Of a stretch of DNA of 38,056 nt, positions 17,316 to 25,498 are shown piece after piece. The translations under genes and the position numbers were made by a program. Positions within the stretch are counted from its first letter, which is position 1. Every line of letters starts with the position of its first letter. This DNA is from Phycisphaerae bacterium (GTDB taxonomy: Bacteria > Planctomycetota > Phycisphaerae > Phycisphaerales > SM1A02), in contig PBAY01000052.1 of NCBI GenBank assembly GCA_002717655.1, positions 1 through 38,056 of the forward strand. The letters run 5' to 3'. The notes under the pieces are model-generated. The model did not search any database. It was not told where the DNA came from and saw only the letters and a list, made by a program, of their open reading frames with translations.

Positions 17316-18755
17316 ATGATGCTCAACACCCTTCTACTGTGCTTTCTTGCAATTCAGGCTCCTGAGTCACCCAAGGTCGAAACTCCCAACATCGTCATCA
17401 TGTACGTGGATGACATGGGATGGGGTGATCTGCCGTCACAAGGCGCAACGGGATGGACCATGCCCAATCTGGATCGCCTCCAGCAGGAAGGGACCAGATT
17501 CACCGAGTTCCTCGTGGCGCAGCCCGTGTGTTCCGCTTCACGTGCCGCATTGTTGACGGGTTGTTATCCCAACAGGCTGGGCATCCATGGTGCCTTGGCG
17601 CCATCAGCGAAGCATGGTCTTCATGAAGATGAAACGACACTTGCGGAGATCGCCAAATCCAAGGGTTATGCCACCGGCATGTTCGGGAAATGGCACCTTG
17701 GTCATCACAAGCAGTTTCTTCCGGTGCATCATGGATTCGATGAGTATCTCGGCATTCCCTATTCCAACGACATGTGGCCGGGACATCCGGGGACCTCCAA
17801 GAACTGGCCGCCACTTCCCTTGATCGAAGGTGACGAGACCATCGAGATCATCGAAGACTATGACGATCAGGATGTGATCACGCGTCGGCTCACCGAAGGC
17901 GCCGTGGACTTCATCAACCGTCATGCCGATCAACCGTTCTTCCTCTACGTGCCACATCCGCAGCCTCATGTCCCGCTTGGTGCTGATCCGAAATTCAAAG
18001 GCAGTAGTGAACAGGGTTTCTACGGTGATGTCATGCAGGAGATCGACTGGTCCATGGGCCAGATCCTGGAAGCACTGGATCAACACGATCTGGCTGACAA
18101 CACGCTGGTGATCTTCAGTTCCGACAACGGGCCCTGGATCAACTACGGCGACCATGCCGGCACCACGGCACATCTGCGTGAGGCCAAGGGTACGACCTTT
18201 GATGGTGGTGTACGGGTTCCCTGCATCGCTCGCTGGCCTGGAAAGGTCAAGGCGGGACATGTGAATGACATCCCCTGGATGACGATCGATGTGCTGCCGA
18301 CGATGGTCAACATCCTCAATGCGGAGATGCCTGCTCGTTCGATTGATGGTCGTGATGCGTTGCCGGTTCTGGTCAGTGAGCCGGATGCGACGTCACCGCA
18401 GGAGGTCTACTTGTTCTATTACGGCCGGAACAATCTGGAAGCGATCCGCTGGGGTCGATGGAAGCTGCACCTGCCGCATAACTATCGATCCATGGAAGGC
18501 CGTCCGGGGGGTACCGGTGGCAAGCCGACGAAGTACACCTATGGCATGAAGCAGGAACTCGCGTTGTATGACGTGGAGGTCGATCCAGGTGAGACGACTG
18601 ATGTGAGTCACGCCAACCCGGAAGTCATGGCCTACATGCTTGAACTGGTCGAGGCGGCTCGTGCCGATCTTGGTGACAATCTCGTCAAGCGGGAAGGCCG
18701 TGGCGTTCGTGAGCCAGGCCGAATTCCTGAAGAGAAGAAGTCGGGGCAGGGGTGA
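17316..18755 (+). CDS. Sulfatase (arylsulfatase A-like, formylglycine type)
   Basis: A 479-residue sulfatase with a short signal peptide (MMLNTLLLCFLAIQA). The signature CSASRAALLTG at Cys72 fits C-x-P/A-x-R, where the Cys becomes formylglycine. Metal ligands are visible in YVDDMGWGD (residues 30-37) and IFSSDNGPW, and catalytic-site segments include GKWHLGHH and PFFLYVPHPQPHVPLGA. The enzyme removes sulfate esters, typically from algal polysaccharides in marine planctomycetes. The start could be TTG 17310, ATG 17316 or ATG 17319; the SD is weak. A formylglycine-generating enzyme must be encoded elsewhere. The substrate class cannot be told. Confidence 0.94.
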   Translation: MMLNTLLLCFLAIQAPESPKVETPNIVIMYVDDMGWGDLPSQGATGWTMPNLDRLQQEGTRFTEFLVAQPVCSASRAALLTGCYPNRLGIHGALAPSAKHGLHEDETTLAEIAKSKGYATGMFGKWHLGHHKQFLPVHHGFDEYLGIPYSNDMWPGHPGTSKNWPPLPLIEGDETIEIIEDYDDQDVITRRLTEGAVDFINRHADQPFFLYVPHPQPHVPLGADPKFKGSSEQGFYGDVMQEIDWSMGQILEALDQHDLADNTLVIFSSDNGPWINYGDHAGTTAHLREAKGTTFDGGVRVPCIARWPGKVKAGHVNDIPWMTIDVLPTMVNILNAEMPARSIDGRDALPVLVSEPDATSPQEVYLFYYGRNNLEAIRWGRWKLHLPHNYRSMEGRPGGTGGKPTKYTYGMKQELALYDVEVDPGETTDVSHANPEVMAYMLELVEAARADLGDNLVKREGRGVREPGRIPEEKKSGQG

Positions 18756-18760
18756 AGGAA

Positions 18761-18790
18761 CAACGCCTCGGCCGGATGACCGAGGCGTTG
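18761..18790. terminator. Bidirectional hairpin terminator between convergent genes
   Basis: CAACGCCTCGG and CCGAGGCGTTG form an 11-bp perfect stem around an 8-nt loop, 5 nt after the sulfatase stop and 28 nt from the end of the minus-strand propeller gene. Neither side has a long T-run (TGTG on plus, TTCCTTC on minus), but position and stem strength favour a two-way terminator. Confidence 0.65.
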
Positions 18791-18818
18791 TGTGAATCAC
18801 GTGATCGACAAACCGGTA

Positions 18819-19988
18819 TCAGGGCGTGACGGCACAGGCCGAGCTTCCCCACTCTTCGAGCAGCAGAAGGATGTCGTTGACATTGACTGCTCCGTCTTCG
18901 TTGACATCAGTATCGCAGTACGCAGGCCAGTCGTCGGGATCGAATCGGTACATGTTGCCTTCATAGAACGTGCAGAAGTAGATATCTCCGCCGATGACTT
19001 CGATTCCGGTGGGCAGCCACAATCCACTTCGAACAGTCGTGACCGCTCCACTGGTCAGGTCGACCCGTTGGATCGAACCCGTGCCGGGGGCAAAGATGTT
19101 GCCCGCGAAATCAAACTCGCCCGCGGAGCAGACCAGAAGCGATCCATCGGCATCAAGTTCACAGTCCACGAGGGTGCTGAGCCCGCTGGCGAGAACCGAA
19201 ATGGTTCCATCATTCGTGGCTCCCCATACACGAGCCTCATTCTGGAAGAACGGGACCCCGGTCAGCTCGACGATGATGAAGGCCGTCGCATCAGGTGATC
19301 CATTGTTATTGACATTGATCATCCTTGTCGGGACGGATTGCACATTGATATTGGAGTCGGGAAACACCGCGAAAGTAGACAGCGTTGAATTCGTATTGCT
19401 GATCTTGATGATTGCATTGGCACCAGCATCGGCAACATAGAGATTCCCGTTGCCGTCTTCCGCGATGGAATAGGTGTTGCTTTCGACCACATCAGGAATC
19501 GTTGTCGCGTATCCGGCTGTCGTGACCATCTGGAGCAGAGGTGCACCATCTGGCTGATAGCTCTGGCCCTCAACTACGGCAGGGGTGATGTCATAGCGGA
19601 CCGCACCGCCGAGCATGGAGTCGATGGGGGGACCTCCGGCGGCCAGCAGCAGATTGCCATTGGAATCGATGTCGATATGCGCAATACCAGCGGCTTCACC
19701 ATTGAAGGGGTTGATCGCAATTGGATAGTTCTCGATGAAGAGATTTTTGCCGGACGTTGCTTGATTCACATAGAACCAGCTGATGGTTCCATTGCCTGGT
19801 GCAACGGGTGGACCCATTTCCGAGAGCCATGCTCTCGCTCGATTGTCGGTTTCAAGTCCGATGGGGCCAGCCAGGCCACTCATGACCAGTTCGGCACCGC
19901 CGCCGCCAACAGGTGCGCCCGCGAGGGCAGTTCCAGTAGACAGTGCAACGGCCGTAGAAATGGCGGCAAGTGATGTAAGCATGTTCAT
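18819..19988 (-). CDS. ScyD/ScyE-like beta-propeller protein with dockerin-like tail
   Basis: About 389 residues from the ATG at 19988, preferred because GGAGA lies 8 nt upstream and a normal signal peptide (MNMLTSLAAISTAVALSTG, cut near ALAGA) follows; the ORF could begin at 20009. The body resembles ScyD/ScyE-type NHL-like propellers: LVMSGLAGPIGLETDN, YSIAEDGNGNLYVADAGANA, VWGATNDGTISVLASGL and GDIYFCTFYEGNMYRFD. The last 33 residues are a single dockerin-like loop (DVNEDGAVNVNDILLLLEEWG) bounded by cysteines. It is probably exported; the propeller may bind a ligand or be structural. Function unknown. Confidence 0.82.
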   Translation of the reverse strand: MNMLTSLAAISTAVALSTGTALAGAPVGGGGAELVMSGLAGPIGLETDNRARAWLSEMGPPVAPGNGTISWFYVNQATSGKNLFIENYPIAINPFNGEAAGIAHIDIDSNGNLLLAAGGPPIDSMLGGAVRYDITPAVVEGQSYQPDGAPLLQMVTTAGYATTIPDVVESNTYSIAEDGNGNLYVADAGANAIIKISNTNSTLSTFAVFPDSNINVQSVPTRMINVNNNGSPDATAFIIVELTGVPFFQNEARVWGATNDGTISVLASGLSTLVDCELDADGSLLVCSAGEFDFAGNIFAPGTGSIQRVDLTSGAVTTVRSGLWLPTGIEVIGGDIYFCTFYEGNMYRFDPDDWPAYCDTDVNEDGAVNVNDILLLLEEWGSSACAVTP

Positions 19989-20187
19989 CGACAAAGTCTC
20001 CATGTGCATTTGATTGACGAGGAGCTTTTCAATGGGCTTCCATCCATTCTCCCCCCTCCTCCATCTGTAGTGGATCCAGTGTAGGGCAGTACCCCTGAAT
20101 CCTTGAAGAGAGGATTTGAATTTTTCATTTCCAACGGATTCTCCTGACTTGGATGCTGTTGAAAGGGGGGTTCAATCAACAAGCTGA

Positions 20188-20216
20188 CCGGAGTTTCCTC
20201 TCTCGGGAAACTCCGG
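20188..20216. terminator. Strong hairpin downstream of the 20251-21792 gene
   Basis: CCGGAGTTTCC and GGAAACTCCGG form a perfect 11-bp stem with a 7-nt loop, 35 nt beyond the minus-strand gene's stop. Read on the minus strand it is followed by TCAGCTTGTTGATTG, a weak T-rich tail. It is most likely a terminator separating two minus-strand propeller genes. The rest of the 19989-20250 gap shows only a pyrimidine-rich stretch and no gene. Confidence 0.6.
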
Positions 20217-20250
20217 CCAGCATGGTGAGGAGGCTTCGTTGACTCGTAGC

Positions 20251-21792
20251 CTAGGCTTCGCATCCGCCCCAGTATTCGAGCAGCATCAGCAGATCGGATA
20301 CGTCGACAGATCCATCGTCGTTCAGATCGGCAGCTGGCATGGTGTCGGTGCCGAAGGTGGCCAGCATGCTGAGCAGATCAGTTACATCGACAGCACCATT
20401 CTGGTCAAGATCGCCCAGACAGAAGGTGTCCGGGAAATGGCAGACGATTCCCGAGTATCGGAAGTTGATGTATTCGCCGCGGCCACAGAAGTAGAACTCG
20501 TTGTTCTCGTCGTAGCAGGCATCAGTGATCTTCTCATGTCCTGGATTGTTGTTCCAGATTTCGATCGATTCGATCGAGCCATCGGAATACCATGTCGTCA
20601 TCAGATGCGCGGAATTCTGGTTGGCGATCCAGCCACTACCGTAGACATGGACGCGTCCATCAGGTGAGACCGCAAGTCCGGTGCTCTGAATCGACCAGGC
20701 GGTGGCAATCGTGCTGGTCGCATTGTTCCAGAGTGACTGTCCTTCGCTGTCCAGTGCAACAGCATGGAATCCGCCATGGAAACTTCCTTCGCCATCAGGC
20801 TCGTAGAAGTGTGCCCCGACGTAGACATTACCGTTCTCTGCAACCGCCATCTCGGATGGGAAGAAACTGGCGTCTTCCACATCCAGGTTGTACTCCCAGA
20901 GCACGTCACCCTGAGGATTGATCTTGGCGACATGGAGGGTGTGATCGAAGTTGAGGTTCACGAGATCGCCACAGACATGCAGATTGCCCAGCTGATCGAT
21001 GGCAGCGCCGCCTTCCTGAAGTCCATAGACGACTGGAGTGCTGAAGATGCGAGACCATTCAAGTTCACCGGAAGCGTTGATCGACGCGGCCAGCATCCCT
21101 CGGTCCTCGCTCGCTCTCATGATTTCACCCGAGAGCATCGCACGTCCATCAGGACCGGCGACCAGATCAGTGATTCGGATGAAGGACGCATCAACCAGTA
21201 CATCATGCAAATCGAGTTGCCAGTCGAGCAGGCCATCCGATCCAATGGACATGACAGCAGCGGTACTGAAATTGCTGTCTGATCTGGAGACAAGAAGGGT
21301 TGCATCATCACTCATGGCCATTTGGATGGATTCGACAGCGGCATTGCTTCCAGCGTTCCAGTCAAGGTCAGTCGTGGAGATGACATTGCCAGACGGATCG
21401 ACCTGAGTCACGGTCAGTCTGTTTGAGATGTCGCCGGAGAGGTCCTGGTCCAGATAGCTGGCCAGAATCGCCAGGCCACCGTCCGCGCGAACGGCCGCGT
21501 CAATGAAACGATCTGCACCGTTGTAGGGTTCCGTTCCGAGGAGTTGTCCCTTCCACTGGTGTGACCATTGGACGGCACCATCTCCATCAATTGCCGAGAC
21601 GTAGATGTCTGAATCGGACAATGATTCTTCTGTTCTGGTCTCGCCCATCACGATGACGCCGCCACCATCTCGTGGAACCATCTGCTTGAATTCAGTTGCG
21701 AGTTGGGTATGCGTCCAATCAGGACTTTCGGCTGATACAGCGGCACTGCCAGCGAGCATGGCCAGTAGACAAGTAGTTGTTTTGTGTTTCAT
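20251..21792 (-). CDS. PQQ-like beta-propeller protein with paired dockerin-like repeats
   Basis: About 513 residues from the ATG at 21792 (GAGGAGACCTGAA upstream; a second ATG at 21807 overlaps that SD). A signal peptide (CLLAMLAGSAAVSAE) is followed by six or more blades of the type AVDGDG..QWSHQW, INASGELEWSRIF, INPQGDVLWEYNL and LDSEGQSLWNNA, the W-docking pattern of PQQ/delta-60-type propellers. The C-terminus has two dockerin-like loops (DLDQNGAVDVTDLLSML and DLNDDGSVDVSDLLMLL) ending WGGCEA. It is probably secreted and either anchored through the dockerin or structural. The function of the propeller is not known. Confidence 0.85.
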   Translation of the reverse strand: MKHKTTTCLLAMLAGSAAVSAESPDWTHTQLATEFKQMVPRDGGGVIVMGETRTEESLSDSDIYVSAIDGDGAVQWSHQWKGQLLGTEPYNGADRFIDAAVRADGGLAILASYLDQDLSGDISNRLTVTQVDPSGNVISTTDLDWNAGSNAAVESIQMAMSDDATLLVSRSDSNFSTAAVMSIGSDGLLDWQLDLHDVLVDASFIRITDLVAGPDGRAMLSGEIMRASEDRGMLAASINASGELEWSRIFSTPVVYGLQEGGAAIDQLGNLHVCGDLVNLNFDHTLHVAKINPQGDVLWEYNLDVEDASFFPSEMAVAENGNVYVGAHFYEPDGEGSFHGGFHAVALDSEGQSLWNNATSTIATAWSIQSTGLAVSPDGRVHVYGSGWIANQNSAHLMTTWYSDGSIESIEIWNNNPGHEKITDACYDENNEFYFCGRGEYINFRYSGIVCHFPDTFCLGDLDQNGAVDVTDLLSMLATFGTDTMPAADLNDDGSVDVSDLLMLLEYWGGCEA

Positions 21793-21905
21793 TTCAGGTC
21801 TCCTCATGGTTTCGTTTCGTGTGAGTGTTGGACATCCTTATCGAGGGCGTGTCCGTTCATGAGGGCTGCGAACAAAGTCGGACCGATCTGTCAGCAAACA
21901 CGGTG

Positions 21906-21946
21906 AAAAAACAAAAAAAGCCTCTGAAGTGCTGTTCAGGGGCTTT
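21906..21946 (-). terminator. Rho-independent terminator of the GNAT/pseudoprotease unit
   Basis: On the minus strand AAAGCCCCTGAA pairs with TTCAGAGGCTTT (12 bp, one mismatch) around a 6-nt loop, followed by TTTTTTTGTTTTTT. It lies about 20 nt after the GNAT stop. This is a classic intrinsic terminator. Confidence 0.88.
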
Positions 21947-21966
21947 CAGGAGTGATTTGATCCTGG

Positions 21967-22443
21967 TCAGGGTGCCAGATATTTGATGTATTGCAGGCAG
22001 GGATTCCATTCATCCCAGAGGGTGGGAAAGATCTCCAGACGTTCGAATCCCATGGCCTCGTACCAGTATCTCGTCAGGGCATAGTTCGGGTCGGGATTGT
22101 CCTCGGAAACGGTCTTCACCTGAAGGAAGCGGATTCCATTGGATCTGGCCCATTGCTCGGCTCTTTCCAGCATCCTCCTGCCAATACCCTGGCGATGGAA
22201 GTCGGCAAGGACGCCAAGCACATACAGTTCGCCTGAGGCAGGTCCATGTTGCTTCAGAGACATGAACCCCACGACCTGATCGTCGACTTTGGCGAGTATG
22301 GTCGGGAGTTGATCGATCGCCTCGGTGTATTTGACGATCGCATCCTCCATCCCGAACCACTGAGGGATAGCACGCATGACGGTATCGCCATGCGTGCCAT
22401 GCCCGAGTTCAGGATCAGTGATGACTGGTTCAGTCGCGGTCAA
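21967..22443 (-). CDS. GNAT-family N-acetyltransferase
   Basis: A 158-residue single GNAT domain. The acetyl-CoA-binding motif A is LYVLGVLADFHRQGIGRRML (residues ~72-91, with RQGIGR as the R/Q-x-x-G-x-G/A signature), preceded by ILAKVDDQVVGFMSLKQH and followed by RYWYEAMGFERLE. It transfers an acetyl group from acetyl-CoA to an amine of a small molecule or protein; the acceptor is unknown. The ATG overlaps the stop of the upstream pseudoprotease gene by 4 nt (ATGA), so they are co-translated. A strong terminator follows. Confidence 0.92.
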   Translation of the reverse strand: MTATEPVITDPELGHGTHGDTVMRAIPQWFGMEDAIVKYTEAIDQLPTILAKVDDQVVGFMSLKQHGPASGELYVLGVLADFHRQGIGRRMLERAEQWARSNGIRFLQVKTVSEDNPDPNYALTRYWYEAMGFERLEIFPTLWDEWNPCLQYIKYLAP

Positions 22444-23357
22444 TCGCTTTCGGTCTCGATGGCTGGCTCATTGTCGTCAGTTTCGCCTTCGGACTCCGTG
22501 TCCTTCTTGCGAACTCGCTCCAGAACCTCATTGATGTCCTTGGAAGGGATCAGGAAGACGCCACCGCCGCCACCGCCGCCACCGCCACCACCCATCATGC
22601 CCATGCCACGGCCACCGCCGCCTCGGCCACCTCTTGGAGCTTCAGCCTCGGATCGCTGGTTCGTGAGCACGCCGATGGCCTGTCCATACATGTTGAACAG
22701 GGGGAGGCCTCGGCCACTGAATCCACTGGTGACGCTCCACATGAGACGGGGCTGTTCGACACGTCCGGAGATCCGGGTCCAGCCGATGTAGGGGGCGTAA
22801 TCATGCCCTTCATTCATACGATTGATCCCGAAGACTTCTTCCCCGACACGCATGCGATCAGGTGTCATGAACGTCACGGGTGGAATGTCCGAAAGTGCTT
22901 CGTAGTCGTCGATCTTGACGAAAGCCAGTCCCAATGAGGAATCCTTGGCGATCAGTTGAGCATCATATTCATCAAAATCGCTTCCGATCATGACGCGGAT
23001 GTCGACGGGTTCAGCTTCGATGTTCATGCCTTCGCCGCCGCCGCCGCCGCCGCCGCCGCCTCGGCCGCCACGCCCGCGACGCGAGTTGTTCATGCGGTTG
23101 GCCATGTCCATGGAGCTGGATGAGAGCATCACCATGCCGTCACGGGAAACAAGTGTGCCGGTTGCTTCCATGGGCAGTTCGGTGTCCATCTGTCCGCCAC
23201 TGATTTCAAGGATGAAGGAAACCGTGCAGATGGCATCGGAATTATGAGCCAGAAAGACGCCGAATGGATCGGTACCGTCATGGCTGTGTCCATCGTGGTC
23301 CTGCATGGGCATTCCCAGAGCGAGTGTGGCGCTGAGCATCAGTGTTGTTGCAAGCAT
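22440..23357 (-). CDS. HtrA-like trypsin-fold pseudoprotease with polyglycine inserts
   Basis: A 305-residue protein with a signal peptide (TTLMLSATLALGMPM) and a trypsin-like core that aligns by eye with the neighbouring HtrA. GTLVSRDGMVMLSSSSM replaces GVIVSPEGHVLTNFHVA, KDSSLGLAFVKID replaces LDPLTDLAVLQLQ, and GFSGRGLPLFNMYGQAIGV replaces GNSGGPLVNLEGQVVGI. Thus the catalytic His becomes Ser81 and the Asp becomes Gly143, with only the Ser (Ser214) kept. Two low-complexity Gly/Arg inserts (residues ~93-110 and ~240-265) interrupt the fold. The C-terminus is charged, with an acidic tail. GGAG lies 8 nt before the ATG. It is probably a non-catalytic regulator, binder or scaffold; function unknown. 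Confidence 0.75.
   Translation of the reverse strand: MLATTLMLSATLALGMPMQDHDGHSHDGTDPFGVFLAHNSDAICTVSFILEISGGQMDTELPMEATGTLVSRDGMVMLSSSSMDMANRMNNSRRGRGGRGGGGGGGGGEGMNIEAEPVDIRVMIGSDFDEYDAQLIAKDSSLGLAFVKIDDYEALSDIPPVTFMTPDRMRVGEEVFGINRMNEGHDYAPYIGWTRISGRVEQPRLMWSVTSGFSGRGLPLFNMYGQAIGVLTNQRSEAEAPRGGRGGGGRGMGMMGGGGGGGGGGGVFLIPSKDINEVLERVRKKDTESEGETDDNEPAIETESD
22561..22590 (-). repeat. Interrupted GCC/ACC trinucleotide tract encoding polyglycine
   Basis: A 30-nt stretch of GCC and ACC triplets with a rough 9-nt period encodes most of an 11-glycine run in the pseudoprotease. Interruptions by ACC should lower slippage compared with the pure tract at 23034. Confidence 0.8.
23034..23060 (-). repeat. 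(GCC)9 microsatellite encoding nine glycines
   Basis: Nine uninterrupted GCC triplets on the plus strand (GGC on the coding strand) encode Gly9 within a Gly/Arg-rich insert of the pseudoprotease. The length is enough for replication slippage, which would change the protein by whole glycines without a frameshift. Confidence 0.9.
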
Positions 23358-23370
23358 GCTGTGATCTCCG

Positions 23371-23386
23371 GCCTGCTTGAGCAGGC
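23371..23386 (-). promoter_or_regulatory. Small hairpin between htrA and the pseudoprotease gene
   Basis: GCCTGC-TCAA-GCAGGC (minus strand) is a perfect 6-bp stem with a tetraloop, immediately before the SD GGAG of the downstream gene. No T-run follows. It may be an attenuator, an RNA-processing site or a translation modulator within a possible htrA-pseudoprotease-GNAT operon. Confidence 0.4.
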
Positions 23387-23443
23387 ATGTTTTCCTGTTG
23401 TTGAGTCCGGATCAGATCTGATCGCGGGAATGTTCTGATTCAG

Positions 23444-25498
23444 TCAATCGAGCCAATCAGGCTCCATGAATACAAAAGTGGTTCGATAGCCACGGTGGAC
23501 AAAAGCCTTGACGACCGCAGGTTGGTCCTGTTCGATCTGGTCGATGGCAGCCTTGAAAGAAGCGGTGTCCGTCACCGGGAGGTCATTCAGAGAGACCAGG
23601 AGATCGCCACTGGCGAGTCCGGCAAGACTGGCCCATCCTCCATTTTCAACGGAAGTGACGATGACACCCTCGAGACCATGCTCCCATCGATTCTTGATTG
23701 AATCCATGTAGACCTGATCTCGTACACCGAACTCAAGCGACTCGCATTCGGCTTCATCAGCTTCGTTGGTCCCTGGCGGTGTTCCTTCAAGTGCAACAGG
23801 AAGGATGAGTTCTTCCTTGTTGCGGATGATGGTCAACTCGACCGGCTCTCCGACGGGCATGGCTTCAATACGTCGCGTGAGCCGTGAAGCATCCTGACTT
23901 CTTGAGGCTCTCAGTGATTTGCCATCTACCGCTGTGATGATGTCGCCGCGCTGAAGGCCGGCAGCCTGTGCTTCGGAATCAGGGTAGATGCGGGTAACGC
24001 GGAATCCCATGGTTTTGCCTAGCCCCAAGGATTCAGCGACAGGGCGGGTGAGTACCTGGGTTTCAATGCCGAGCCATGCTTTGGCGAGTTCCGACCCACC
24101 TCTTCGTGTCTGTCGCTCACCCGTGGTTTCCACGACGGTGAGCATTTCGGCTTCGCCACGTCGAAAGTTGACGAGACTCTTGGTTCCCGGCGTGATGGAC
24201 TTCATGAGCGATTCGAATTCAACGAGTTGCTGAATATCCTGGCCATCGACAGCAATGATCACATCGCCTCGTTGAAGGCTTGGTTGTGCCTTTTCGCCTG
24301 GTCTTCCAGGACGAACGCCGGTGATCATCACACCATTGGCATCTTGATATTTGCGAGCCAGCGCCATCTGAATCGTCACATCCTGGACGGTGATTCCCCA
24401 GGGGTCGATGACGGACTGTTCCCCCAGATACTGTTCCAGTGGTGCAGCAGTGAGCGTGGCGGTCATGGATTCACGATCACTTTTCCTGCCTGTTTCATCA
24501 GCGGTGGCATCGGGTACAAGTCTGGTCCAGGAAAGTGAGGCGGATGTGCCGGGTTTGATGTCCGCCATGCGTTTGAGCAAAGGTGGGATTTCTTCGAAGG
24601 TGGAGACGTGGATGGATTCGCCATCGACTTCGGTGAGGATGTCGCCTGCCTGAAGTCCAGCTTCATGGGCAGGTCCGCCTTCCACGACCCAGGTGATCAA
24701 GGCGCCTTGCTGATCATCCATCTTGTCCACAGGTTTGAAGGAAAGTCCGAACCAGCCACGACGGACTTCTCCATGTTCCAGTGCTTCACTGAGGACATCA
24801 GCTGCAATATTCGAAGGAATGGCGAAGCTCATGCCGCTGCCGCCACGGTCATTGATTCCAACGACCTGGCCTTCAAGATTCACGAGTGGGCCTCCGCTGT
24901 TGCCGCCGAGAATCAGTGCATCATGCTGAATCCAACGCGTGAAGATGCCGGTTCGTTGGCCGCCGCCAAGATCGGTCTCTTCCATTTCCGCACCAGTGAA
25001 GCTGGTGAATACACGGTGTGGATTCGCCACAATGCCACGGGTCATGGAGCTTGAAAGCGTCATGGGATTGCCCATCGCAAGAACATCGTCACCTACTTGA
25101 AGCGATTCAGAATCGCCCAGTCTGGCGAAAGGCAGCGCTGCTTCATCATCTCCTACCTGCAACTGCAGGACGGCCAGGTCCGTCAACGGGTCCAGCACGA
25201 GGGGCTCCGCCTGAAAGCTTCGACCGTCGGGAAGAGTGCAGGTGATTCTTGTTGTTTCACCAGCCACATGGAAATTGGTCAGCACATGTCCTTCGGGAGA
25301 CACGATCACGCCACTGCCTGCAGCAGGAAAGCGTCGCAGGCGGCCGTTCTGGTACTGGGTACCGACGACGGCGATATTGACCAATGCCGGGTAGACGGCT
25401 TCGCGAGCCGTATCGACTTCATTGCCCGCCTCAAGACCGGTCGTCGTCATCATCAGGACGAATGCGACGAGGCATGATTTGATCCAGATCGTGATCAT
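23444..25498 (-). CDS. HtrA/DegP-like serine protease with four PDZ domains
   Basis: A 684-residue exported protease with an N-terminal signal (MITIWIKSCLVAFVLMMTTTG). The catalytic triad is complete: His77 in VLTNFHVAG, Asp107 in DPLTDLAVL and Ser201 in GGNSGGPLVN. Four PDZ-like modules follow at about residues 245-350, 365-465, 478-575 and 590-684, recognisable from AGLQAGDILTEVDGES, PSLQRGDVIIAVDGQD, AGLQRGDIITAVDGKS and AGLASGDLLVSLNDLP. DegP-type enzymes usually have one or two PDZ domains, so four is unusual, although planctomycetes often carry extended forms. It probably degrades or refolds misfolded envelope proteins. GAGGAGAG precedes the ATG. The pseudoprotease and GNAT lie downstream on the same strand. 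Confidence 0.93.
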   Translation of the reverse strand: MITIWIKSCLVAFVLMMTTTGLEAGNEVDTAREAVYPALVNIAVVGTQYQNGRLRRFPAAGSGVIVSPEGHVLTNFHVAGETTRITCTLPDGRSFQAEPLVLDPLTDLAVLQLQVGDDEAALPFARLGDSESLQVGDDVLAMGNPMTLSSSMTRGIVANPHRVFTSFTGAEMEETDLGGGQRTGIFTRWIQHDALILGGNSGGPLVNLEGQVVGINDRGGSGMSFAIPSNIAADVLSEALEHGEVRRGWFGLSFKPVDKMDDQQGALITWVVEGGPAHEAGLQAGDILTEVDGESIHVSTFEEIPPLLKRMADIKPGTSASLSWTRLVPDATADETGRKSDRESMTATLTAAPLEQYLGEQSVIDPWGITVQDVTIQMALARKYQDANGVMITGVRPGRPGEKAQPSLQRGDVIIAVDGQDIQQLVEFESLMKSITPGTKSLVNFRRGEAEMLTVVETTGERQTRRGGSELAKAWLGIETQVLTRPVAESLGLGKTMGFRVTRIYPDSEAQAAGLQRGDIITAVDGKSLRASRSQDASRLTRRIEAMPVGEPVELTIIRNKEELILPVALEGTPPGTNEADEAECESLEFGVRDQVYMDSIKNRWEHGLEGVIVTSVENGGWASLAGLASGDLLVSLNDLPVTDTASFKAAIDQIEQDQPAVVKAFVHRGYRTTFVFMEPDWLD

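Noticed and set aside
22561..23060. GCC-rich repeats considered as a CRISPR or structured array
   Set aside because: They are simple trinucleotide runs within a coding frame, with no spacers or 25-40 nt direct repeats.
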